This document shows, piece by piece, positions 1 through 5,820 of a DNA stretch of 5,820 nucleotides. The notes under the pieces are model-generated. The model was not told where the DNA came from, searched no databases, and saw nothing but the letters and a program-made list of their open reading frames with translations. The DNA lies in contig JBGPIT010000320.1 in the NCBI GenBank assembly GCA_041485125.1, positions 1-5,820 on the forward strand, written 5' to 3'. Made by a program: the position numbers and the translations under genes. Within the stretch, counting starts at the first letter, position 1. Each line of letters opens with the position of its first letter. This DNA comes from JBGPIT01 sp041485125 (GTDB taxonomy: Bacteria; Desulfobacterota; Binatia; UTPRO1).

Positions 1-34
1 CGCCGGACCGCCCGATCTATACGCCCTCACGACG

Positions 35-2473
35 ATGACCCCCCGCCAGCTGGCTGCCGGAATCTTTGCCGCCGCGTTCGGTGTGTTGCTCCTGGAAGTG
101 GCACTGACGCGCATCTTCTCGTTCACGATCTGGTACCACTTTGCGTACCTCACGATCAGCGTGGCGCTCCTCGGATTCGGCGCCGCGGGATCACTGCTGG
201 CCGCCTTTCCGCGCTTGCTCGAGAACCCGTCGGCGCTCTTGCGTCGCGCGTCGCTCGCGGCGGCGGCGGGGGTGGCGCTCGTGCTGATCGTCGTCAGCAC
301 GTTCCCGCTCGATCCGCTCACGGTGCTGCGCGACGGGCACCAGATGCGGAACCTGCTCATCTACTACACGGTGGTGACGGTCCCCTTTCTCGCCTCGGGA
401 CTGGCCATCGCCGGCGTACTGTCGATCGCACCCGAACGCGTCGCGCGGCTCTACTTCTGGGATCTGGTCGGAGCCGGCCTCGCCTGCCTGCTCGTGGTGC
501 CGCTGATTTGGCGGCTGACCACGCCGGTCACCGTCGCGGTCTCCGCGGTTGCGTTCGCGATAGCGGCGGTGCTGTTCGCACGACCTCGGTCGCCGTTGCT
601 AGTCATTAGCGCGGTCACGGTCGCGTGCCTGACGCTGCTCATCGGCTCGCGCGTCGAGTTCACGCCGGGGAAGAACAAGTTCATCTCCGTGCACATGGCG
701 ACCGGCGCCAAGCCGATCTTCCACCAGTGGACGCCGATCAACCGCGTCGACGCGGTGGCATGGGACGAGACCAAGCAAAATGATCGCACCGGCTACCGTG
801 GATGGGGCATCTCGAAGAGCTTCGACGGTCCCGGGCAGCATTTCCGGATGATCGGCTACGACGGCGACTCATGCGCGAGCATGTACCGCTGGAGCGGCGA
901 CCGGAGCGAGCTCGAATGGTTTCGCCATCACGTCTTCGAGGCGCCGTATGTTCTCAAGAAGCGGCCACAGGTTCTCATCATCGGGGTCGGCGGCGGCACC
1001 GACATCTTGAGCGCGATCGCGAACGACGCGGCGCACATCACCGGTGTCGAGTTGAACCCGGTGACGATTGGCCTCGGTCAAGGACCGTACGCCGTGTACA
1101 ACGGAGGCATATTCAACCGTCCGGATGTCACCATGGTGGCGGCGGAGGGTCGCCACTATTTGCGATCGCACTCCGATCGATACGACGTCATCGAGATCAA
1201 CAGCGTCGACACGCTCTCCGCGCTTTCATCCGGCGCGTACGTATTGTCCGAGAGCTACCTCTACACCGCGGATGCGATCGGGGACTATCTTGGTCATTTG
1301 AACGATAGAGGCGTGTTCGCGATGGCGATGGGCGATTTCAATACGCCGCAACAGCTGCCCCGCCACACCTTGCGCCTCGTCTCCAACGCGCGCCGCGCAC
1401 TCAAGGCGCGCGGCATCGACGCGCCCGAGCGTCACATCGCGATCATCGCCAGCCGCGAAGGGCTCGCGATGGCGCACACGCTGATCAAGAACGAGCCCTT
1501 CACACCCGAGGACATGGCGGCGCTCGACGCGTTCGTCCAAGCGGAAGACTTCGTGTACTGGCAACGGCCCGACCGCCGCGTCGATCACCTCGCCGCACTC
1601 CTCCTTTGGGGCGACGCCGCGGAGCGCGAGGCCTTCTACGACGCGCAAGACCTGAATCTCCGCGCGACCACCGACGAAAGCCCCTTCTTCTTCAACTTCT
1701 ACAAATGGGGAAGCCTGCTGAATCGGTCGCGCGAGCTCGACGTCGGACGCACGTTCGCGACCGGCCAGATCGTGTTGGTCATCATGCTCGTTCAATCGAC
1801 GCTGTTTGCGTCGGTGCTGATCCTCGCACCGCTCGTCCGGCTCCGGCGCGGGCTCGCGCACGTCCCGCGGCGGGAAGGATACGTCGCCTACTTCCTCGCC
1901 CTCGGCCTCGGGTTCATCTTCCTCGAGATCAGCTTCATTCAACGGTTCGTCCTGTATCTCGGGTATCCCACGTACGCGCTCTCGGTCGTCCTGTTTTCCT
2001 TGTTGACCTTCACGGGAATCGGCAGCTTCATTTCGGCGTCGATTCGACCGCCGCACGAGCGCGCGCTGCCGTACGTGCTGGGAGCGCTGGTGACGCTCGC
2101 CGTGCTGTATCTGGTCGGGCTGCAACCGGTGTTCAACGCAACGCTCGGAGCGCCGCTCCCGGCTCGGATCGCGATCTCCATCGCGCTGCTCGCGCCGCTC
2201 GGCATGGTGCTAGGAATGTTCTTTCCAATCGGCATCACGATCGTCTCGACGGTGAGCCCGCAATTCGTACCGTGGGCATGGGCCATCAACGGCTGCGCGA
2301 CGGTCGTCGGCACGATCCTCGCCGTGATCGTCGCGATCAGCTGGGACTTCCGCGCCGTGACGCTGCTCGCGCTCGCCATCTACGCCCTCGGCGTCGCGGG
2401 GATGCGGTGGGCGTGCGCGGCCCGCACAGCGGACGAGCACCGTAGTGCGGCCGCACGTTCGGCCGTCGTCTGA
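35..2473 (+). CDS. Multi-pass membrane protein with central spermidine-synthase-like domain
   Basis: The 812-residue product has about seven hydrophobic helices in residues 8-205, a soluble domain at about 206-570, and about seven more helices in 576-790. The soluble part carries a Rossmann nucleotide-binding loop, VLIIGVGGGTDILSA (313-327), an acidic strand end VELNP (338-342) and YDVIEINSVDTLS (383-395), the layout of polyamine aminopropyltransferases. The C-terminal block has signatures I associate with membrane spermidine-synthase-like proteins: GFIFLEISFIQRF (626-638), GYPTYALSVVLFSLL (643-657) and PWAWAINGCATVVGT (746-760). Soluble spermidine synthases are only about 300 residues. Where they have the catalytic Asp of a D-S/T-S/T-D-P motif, this protein appears to have Asn389, so the reaction is uncertain; the substrate may be a different small molecule or lipid. 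The start at ATG 35 leads directly into the first helix, but no Shine-Dalgarno is visible and the frame stays open to the left edge. The family is fairly certain, the function is not. Confidence 0.88.
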   Translation: MTPRQLAAGIFAAAFGVLLLEVALTRIFSFTIWYHFAYLTISVALLGFGAAGSLLAAFPRLLENPSALLRRASLAAAAGVALVLIVVSTFPLDPLTVLRDGHQMRNLLIYYTVVTVPFLASGLAIAGVLSIAPERVARLYFWDLVGAGLACLLVVPLIWRLTTPVTVAVSAVAFAIAAVLFARPRSPLLVISAVTVACLTLLIGSRVEFTPGKNKFISVHMATGAKPIFHQWTPINRVDAVAWDETKQNDRTGYRGWGISKSFDGPGQHFRMIGYDGDSCASMYRWSGDRSELEWFRHHVFEAPYVLKKRPQVLIIGVGGGTDILSAIANDAAHITGVELNPVTIGLGQGPYAVYNGGIFNRPDVTMVAAEGRHYLRSHSDRYDVIEINSVDTLSALSSGAYVLSESYLYTADAIGDYLGHLNDRGVFAMAMGDFNTPQQLPRHTLRLVSNARRALKARGIDAPERHIAIIASREGLAMAHTLIKNEPFTPEDMAALDAFVQAEDFVYWQRPDRRVDHLAALLLWGDAAEREAFYDAQDLNLRATTDESPFFFNFYKWGSLLNRSRELDVGRTFATGQIVLVIMLVQSTLFASVLILAPLVRLRRGLAHVPRREGYVAYFLALGLGFIFLEISFIQRFVLYLGYPTYALSVVLFSLLTFTGIGSFISASIRPPHERALPYVLGALVTLAVLYLVGLQPVFNATLGAPLPARIAISIALLAPLGMVLGMFFPIGITIVSTVSPQFVPWAWAINGCATVVGTILAVIVAISWDFRAVTLLALAIYALGVAGMRWACAARTADEHRSAAARSAVV

Positions 2474-2627
2474 AACCGTCGTGCATCGCGACCGAACCCC
2501 CGGCGAGCGAGCCGCGACGCGGAATCGTCCCCGCTCTGCGGTGTCGAAGCGACCGTAGGCTGACTCACCGAATTCTCTTCGACCGGTTTACTTGGGCGGC
2601 ATCGCGCGCGGTGCAGGCCTCGCTCGC

Positions 2628-2696
2628 GTCTGCCCGGCGTGCCAGCACGCCAATCCCCCGGACCATCGCTTCTGCGGCGGCTGCGGCGCTCGTTAC
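2628..2696 (+). pseudogene. Zinc-ribbon fragment (C-x2-C-x10-C-x2-C), probable gene relic
   Basis: The translation reads VCPACQHANPPDHRFCGGCG followed by ARY, with four cysteines spaced as in a zinc ribbon. It closely resembles the usual N-terminal start CPxCQHENPPxAKFCxECG of many bacterial class III adenylate cyclases, AAA/TPR signalling ATPases and other zinc-ribbon proteins. In those proteins the motif normally begins a residue or two after Met. Here the codons upstream give no ATG, only a TTG 39 bases upstream, and the sequence after ARY does not continue into a known domain. More Cys and His residues follow in the same frame (a GCGRR at about 2733 and HGCGRHLH near 2785) but form no second clean ribbon. 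It may be a relic of a lost signalling gene or, less likely, the N-terminus of a genuine small zinc-binding protein ending at 2999. Confidence 0.45.
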
Positions 2697-2837
2697 ATCC
2701 CGCGGAGTGTCCATGTCGGAGTTCCTCCGACGAGCGGCTGCGGACGGCGATCGCGACCCTTAGGGATTTTCACATCCACCCACGGGTGCGGCCGACATCT
2801 CCACGGTCTTACCGTCAGAGCCATCCTTCTTCACGAT

Positions 2838-2980
2838 GGCAGGCGAATTGTGGAAAGCGAAAACGTCATGAGGTGGGACGTGACGTCCGAGGGCTTTCGC
2901 GCCGTCCGCTCGGCGGACGTGCCGAAGATCATCGAGGCGGCACCGACGTACGCGCGCTCCTCGAGTTCGCCAATCTTCGC
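2838..2980 (+). pseudogene. Type III polyketide synthase C-terminal fragment, frameshifted
   Basis: One frame reads ESENVMRWDVTSEGF and then SADVPKIIE (2853-2936). This resembles the conserved segment of bacterial type III polyketide synthases (chalcone/stilbene synthase family), where SExVMGWDV..EGF is followed about six residues later by SxDVPxII. After IIEA the match seems to move to another + frame, giving DVRALLEFANLR (2945-2980), like the family's following helix (VRxLVDxFLAxxGL). This suggests a small insertion or deletion near 2940. The usual Gly of MGWD is Arg here. The next expected family motif, the HPGGxKVL region, is absent in all three + frames, and the N-terminal half with the catalytic Cys is also missing. 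At most about 45 of some 350 residues remain, so this is non-coding debris if the match is right. The match is recalled from family knowledge, not searched. Confidence 0.4.
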
Positions 2981-3044
2981 CGAGTTACACTTTGTTTGAG
3001 CGGGAACTTCGGACTGAATTCGTACCGGGGGGTTCTGACTTTCA

Positions 3045-3072
3045 TTGACAAGTTCCGCGGGTGATTTAAGCT
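3045..3072 (+). promoter_or_regulatory. Sigma-70-like promoter candidate for the discoidin gene
   Basis: A perfect -35 hexamer TTGACA (3045-3050) is followed after 16 bases by TAAGCT (3067-3072), which keeps the T, A and final T of the -10 consensus. The element lies in a locally AT-richer stretch just before the gene. Transcription would start around 3079, leaving an unusually short leader before ATG 3090 or 3099. The first TTG of the -35 box is also the earliest possible start codon of the gene's open frame, so it should not be taken as the true start if this promoter is real. Confidence 0.35.
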
Positions 3073-3089
3073 TGGCGCCCGAACCTCCC

Positions 3090-4097
3090 ATGGTGCCCAT
3101 GACCTCAGGTCTTTCCAAACGACTGCGCCGGTCTTTTCGCGAGTTTTTCCTTCTCGAGAGCGTAAAGAAGACGATCTCGGCCCGGACGCGAGAGCAAATC
3201 GCAACCATTCGACGCTATCAGACGGCGGCAATGGACCGCCTGCAGGTCGCCGACGACTTGACCGATCCCAGCCATGTCCCCATCGCCATGATGCTCTACC
3301 GCGAGGCAGCGATCTGCTTCGTTGCGGCCATCCTGGTCGGTGCTGGCGAAGAAAGTCCGTCCGATCCGTTCGACCTCTCGATCGGAGTTTCGCGGCTGCG
3401 GACGCTGGCCGGGAAGGGTCGCATCGCCCCCCTGCCCGAGGGTTTCGAGCAGGCGTGCGAGGCTCTTGCCACGTCGGGGCGGCTCGTCTTCGATGAGGTT
3501 CCCGCCGACACGCTCGGGCAGCAGCGCACGCGCGTCGAGTCCGCCCTCGGATGGGCACGCGCGCAGGTCGAATCGCGGACGCTTTTCGAGATTCGAGTCG
3601 CCAAGGCGGTGCGCCTTTCTACAGCGGCCCTCGTCACTATAGGCCTGCTCTACTGGACCGGATGCCTTATCTGGCAAGCCCCGAACGTGGCTCTGCACAA
3701 GCCCGTTTTCGCGAGCAGCCGCTATCCAGGTAGCTCGGCCCCGGCCGACAACTCGGCAGTGGTCAACGGCACGTTTGAGGGCACCTACGGCGTGCACACC
3801 AATATCGAAGACAACCCATGGGTGACCGTTGACCTGCAACGCGAATACAGGATCACCCGCGTGGAGATCTACAATCGGGGCGACGGATGGTTTGACGAAA
3901 TCCTGCCCGCCGCCCTCGAACTATCGTCCAAACGGGGCCGGAACTTCGTCGAGGTCGACCGGCGCACCACCGGGTTCAGCCAAAGCAGTCCCTGGGTCTA
4001 CACGGGCCACGGCGAGCCCGCCAGATACGTCCGCGTGCGGGGCACCAAGCGACCCGCGTACGTGGCGCTGAGCGAGATCGAGGTCTACGGCAAGTAG
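3090..4097 (+). CDS. Single-pass membrane protein with C-terminal discoidin (F5/8 type C) domain
   Basis: Starting at ATG 3090 the protein has 335 residues. Residues 5-170 are polar and mostly helical by appearance, with a basic patch (SKRLRRSFREFF, about 9-20) and an unrecognised domain around 60-165. One hydrophobic helix (about 176-195, including AALVTIGLLYWTGCLIW) follows a positively charged stretch, which suggests the N-terminus stays in the cytoplasm and the C-terminus is exported. Residues about 199-335 form a discoidin domain: NVALHKPVFASS, then HTNIEDNPWVTVDLQ, ITRVEIYNRGDGW, RYVRVRG and a final ALSEIEVYGK. Such domains usually bind carbohydrates or other surface ligands, so a role in sensing or anchoring glycan is plausible but inferred. 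The frame extends to TTG 3045, but that codon lies in a likely -35 box and ATG 3090 or 3099 is preferred. No Shine-Dalgarno is clear. It precedes sugar-modifying genes with a gap of 72 bases or less. Confidence 0.85.
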   Translation: MVPMTSGLSKRLRRSFREFFLLESVKKTISARTREQIATIRRYQTAAMDRLQVADDLTDPSHVPIAMMLYREAAICFVAAILVGAGEESPSDPFDLSIGVSRLRTLAGKGRIAPLPEGFEQACEALATSGRLVFDEVPADTLGQQRTRVESALGWARAQVESRTLFEIRVAKAVRLSTAALVTIGLLYWTGCLIWQAPNVALHKPVFASSRYPGSSAPADNSAVVNGTFEGTYGVHTNIEDNPWVTVDLQREYRITRVEIYNRGDGWFDEILPAALELSSKRGRNFVEVDRRTTGFSQSSPWVYTGHGEPARYVRVRGTKRPAYVALSEIEVYGK

Positions 4098-4169
4098 GCC
4101 GCCCGCGCCCGTTCATCCATGATGCGAAGTGAACGACCGACCGCCACGAACATGAGCCGTTACCTTACG

Positions 4170-5129
4170 ATGCGATATTTCATCAGTGGAGGTGCCGGCT
4201 TTATCGGCAACCACCTCGTTCGACGGCTGCTTGCGCGACCGGACACCCAGCGCGTGGTGGTGTTCGACAATTTCTCCAGCGGCCAGGAGTCCTATCTCGC
4301 CGACCTGAATAACGACGCGCGCCTCGCCGTGGTACGCGCCGATTTGAAAGACAAGGAAGCCGTTACCTCCGCGATGCACGGCTGCGACACCGTCTTCCAC
4401 CTCGCCGCCAATCCCGACATTGCCAAGGCCGTTACGCAGCCGGACATCGATTTCTGGGAGGGCACATACCTCGCACAAAACGTCGTGGAGGCCATGCGCG
4501 TGACTGGCGCCCAGCGCCTGCTCTACACCTCCGGTAGCGGCGTGTACGGGGAGAACGCGAACGTCGCGTTCCGTGAGGACTACGGTCCGTGTATACCCAT
4601 TTCTACTTACGGCGCGAGCAAGCTCGCATGCGAGGCCCTCTTCGCGGCATACTCGCACATGTTCGGCATCACCGTGCGTACCTTCCGCTTCGCCAACGTC
4701 GTCGGGCCGCGCCAGACGCACGGGGTCGGCTACGATTTCGTCCGACGGCTCGCGGCGGATCCCACGCGCCTGCGCATTCTCGGTAATGGCACCCAGAGCA
4801 AGAGCTACATCCACGTCGACGACATCCTCGATGCGGTGTTCACCGCGGACGCCCGCTGCCCAGAAAGATACAGCGTCTTCAACGTAGCGACCGGCGACTA
4901 CATCACGGTGAACGAAATCGCCGAGATTGCCATCAAGGTGATGGGCCTATCACGCGACACCGTGCGCTTAGAGCACACTGGTGGGGATCGTGGTTGGAAG
5001 GGCGACGTACCGGTCGTCCGGTTCGATTGTGCGAGAATCCGGGCCCTCGGCTGGCGTTGCCAACGTACCAGCGCGCAGGCTATGCGGGATTCAATGGCGG
5101 CAATGCGGGACGAGATCCGCGGTGGTTAG
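4170..5129 (+). CDS. NAD-dependent sugar-nucleotide epimerase/dehydratase (extended SDR)
   Basis: From ATG 4170 the 319-residue protein begins MRYFISGGAGFIGNHLV, the normal N-terminus of extended short-chain dehydrogenases, with the NAD loop GGAGFIG at 7-13. VVVFDNFSSGQ (29-39) holds the Asp that binds the adenosine ribose. HLAANPD (77-83), TSGSGVYGE (120-128) and the catalytic pair in STYGASK (Tyr147, Lys151) follow. RFANVVGPRQTHGVGYDF (173-190) and GDGxQSKSYIHVDD-like residues (205-218) form the substrate side, and GGDRGWKGDVP (271-281) is near the end. The family includes UDP-glucose 4-epimerases and UDP-glucuronate decarboxylases; the exact sugar cannot be told. Aligned without gaps to E. 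coli GalE, the catalytic Ser124 position is Gly122 here, flanked by Ser121 and Ser123. Starts at 4119, 4122 and 4152 are in frame but only add a short unconserved tail. The stop overlaps the next gene by 8 bases. Confidence 0.9.
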   Translation: MRYFISGGAGFIGNHLVRRLLARPDTQRVVVFDNFSSGQESYLADLNNDARLAVVRADLKDKEAVTSAMHGCDTVFHLAANPDIAKAVTQPDIDFWEGTYLAQNVVEAMRVTGAQRLLYTSGSGVYGENANVAFREDYGPCIPISTYGASKLACEALFAAYSHMFGITVRTFRFANVVGPRQTHGVGYDFVRRLAADPTRLRILGNGTQSKSYIHVDDILDAVFTADARCPERYSVFNVATGDYITVNEIAEIAIKVMGLSRDTVRLEHTGGDRGWKGDVPVVRFDCARIRALGWRCQRTSAQAMRDSMAAMRDEIRGG

Positions 5130-5820
5130 TGCACCCACCACGCCGTCCTGCGTAGAGCACCTGCTGCCCGACGGCGTCGAACCGGTGCCTGTCGAACTCA
5201 GCGTCGTCGTGCCCACGCTGAACGAGGAGATAACCGTCGGCGAGTTCGTGGACTGGTGCAAGGCGGGGGTCGCCCACGCAGGAGTCTCCAGTCAGATCCT
5301 CATCGTGGACAGTTCGATCGATGACACACCGACGATTGCACTTCAGCACGGGGCCGAGGTGCTGCGCACACCCAAGCGTGGTCTCGGCCGAGCATACATA
5401 GACGCGCTCCCGTACATCCGTGGCAAGTGGGTAATCATGGGCGACGCCGACCTCACTTACGACTTCCGGGAGCTTCGGATCTGGGTCGAACACTTCCGCG
5501 TGGGCGACGAATACATCATGGGCTCGCGCTTCAAAGGCAGCGTCGAGCCCGGCTCCATGCCGGCACTGCATCGCTACTTTGGCACGCCGCTCACCACTTG
5601 GTTGCTGAACCTCGTGTACGGCGCCCGGTTTTCCGACATCCACTGTGGAATGCGCGGCGCGACGCTCGACGCGCTTCGTCGGATGCAGCTCCGCTCACAG
5701 TCGTGGCAGTACGCGTCGGAGATGATCATCAAGTCTATCCATCTACGCCTCCAAACCTCGGAGGTGCCGGTAAAGTTCTACAAGGACCGCGACGGCCGCG
5801 TGAGCCACCTCAAGCGCATC
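5122..5820 (+). CDS. Family 2 glycosyltransferase, truncated by right edge
   Basis: A frame starting at GTG 5122 has no stop through the last base and gives 233 residues of an incomplete protein. After an unconserved leader comes the GT-A start VELSVVVPTLNEE (24-36), the nucleotide-binding strand ILIVDSSIDDT (59-69), GLGRAYIDAL (87-96) and the metal-binding DAD at 108-110 in WVIMGDADLTYDF. Then come GSRFKGSVEPGSMP (134-147) and SDIHCGMRGA (171-180), typical of dolichol- or undecaprenyl-phosphate sugar transferases (DPM1/GtrB-like). YASEMIIK (197-204) and EVPVKFYKDRDGRVSHLKR (214-232) fit the same subgroup. The enzyme likely moves a sugar from a nucleotide donor to a polyprenyl phosphate at the inner membrane; members of this group often have C-terminal membrane helices, which would lie beyond the window. 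The GTG start overlaps the preceding gene's end by 8 bases with no strong Shine-Dalgarno, which suggests translational coupling. An internal GTG at 5185 is less likely. Confidence 0.9.
   Translation, partial: MVSAPTTPSCVEHLLPDGVEPVPVELSVVVPTLNEEITVGEFVDWCKAGVAHAGVSSQILIVDSSIDDTPTIALQHGAEVLRTPKRGLGRAYIDALPYIRGKWVIMGDADLTYDFRELRIWVEHFRVGDEYIMGSRFKGSVEPGSMPALHRYFGTPLTTWLLNLVYGARFSDIHCGMRGATLDALRRMQLRSQSWQYASEMIIKSIHLRLQTSEVPVKFYKDRDGRVSHLKRI

Larger units (their letters stand above)
2474..3089. other. Intergenic region with gene remnants, no intact gene
   Basis: This stretch of about 616 bases separates the spermidine-synthase-like gene from the discoidin gene. A 135-codon frame with a TTG start (2592-2999) is open. 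It has no Shine-Dalgarno and matches no single family along its length; its two recognisable parts belong to unrelated proteins. Other open frames here (for example 2639-3064 on + and 2831-3208 on -) are rich in Arg, Ser and Pro, as expected for random frames in GC-rich DNA. I found no stem-loop followed by a T-run after 2473, so no intrinsic terminator is called. Composition becomes visibly more AT-rich from about 2985 to 3075, consistent with a promoter region ahead of the next gene. Confidence 0.6.

Noticed and set aside
1226..2125. A 299-codon open frame on the minus strand
   Set aside because: It lies fully opposite the membrane-protein gene, which has clear family motifs throughout. The product is dominated by Arg, Glu and Asp with no domain, as expected for the antisense of GC-rich coding DNA.
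1606..2445. A 279-codon + frame inside the membrane-protein gene
   Set aside because: It is extremely Arg-rich and has no recognisable domain; it is a shadow of the hydrophobic C-terminal block in the true frame.
2510..2522. Small hairpin CCGC-GAC-GCGG after the first gene as a terminator
   Set aside because: The stem has only four pairs and no T-run follows; such palindromes are common in GC-rich DNA.
2713..2763. A 16-codon ATG frame (MSEFLRRAAADGDRDP)
   Set aside because: It is too short, has no ribosome site and shows no similarity I recognise.
3003..3038. Possible ECF/RpoE-type promoter: GGAACTT at 3003 and TCTGA at 3034
   Set aside because: Both boxes match the RpoE consensus, but the gap of 24 bases is well outside the usual 15-19. 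The alternative CGTA at 3021 is too close (13 bases from GGAAC).
3105..3839. A 244-codon minus-strand frame opposite the discoidin gene
   Set aside because: It has no motif or ribosome site, and the + strand reading gives a membrane helix and a discoidin domain.
4113..4814. A 233-codon minus-strand frame opposite the SDR gene
   Set aside because: It is a shadow of an SDR with complete family motifs on the + strand.
5080..5643. A 187-codon minus-strand frame near the right end
   Set aside because: It overlaps the GT2 gene, whose + frame carries all expected GT-A motifs; the minus product has no domain.

Overview
The window is a GC-rich stretch (over 60% by eye) of bacterial chromosome. All four confident genes lie on the + strand. 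Codon use strongly favours G/C in the third position, Shine-Dalgarno signals are weak or absent, and one gene starts with GTG. Together with the gene families seen, this suggests a soil or environmental bacterium of the Acidobacteriota, Gemmatimonadota, Myxococcota or Rokubacteria kind. The phylum cannot be fixed from the sequence alone.

Left part (35-2473): one large gene encodes a multi-pass membrane protein with a central spermidine/spermine-synthase-like Rossmann domain between two blocks of membrane helices. The fold is clear, but the usual catalytic Asp appears to be replaced, so canonical spermidine synthesis is doubtful.

Middle (2474-3089): about 600 bases without a convincing intact gene. 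It holds two recognisable protein fragments: a double CxxC zinc-ribbon like the N-termini of many signalling proteins, and a short piece resembling the C-terminal half of a type III polyketide synthase, with a probable frameshift. I read this as a gene graveyard between two unrelated modules. A good sigma-70-like promoter candidate lies at its right end (TTGACA, 16 bases, TAAGCT).

Right part (3090-5820): a single-pass membrane protein with an uncharacterised cytoplasmic N-terminal domain and an exported C-terminal discoidin (F5/8 type C) domain; then an NAD-dependent sugar-nucleotide epimerase/dehydratase of the extended SDR family; then a family 2 glycosyltransferase that overlaps the epimerase by 8 bases and runs off the right edge. 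The last two are probably translationally coupled and look like the start of a cell-surface glycan or glycolipid module: the SDR would make or modify a nucleotide sugar, and the GT2 would transfer a sugar, probably to a lipid carrier. The discoidin protein may bind a surface glycan, but its link to the other two genes is only positional.

I see no tRNA, rRNA, CRISPR array, insertion sequence or convincing intrinsic terminator. No complete new system is visible. The least ordinary items are the discoidin membrane protein with its unrecognised cytoplasmic domain, the altered active-site positions in the spermidine-synthase-like protein and the SDR, and the two gene fossils.
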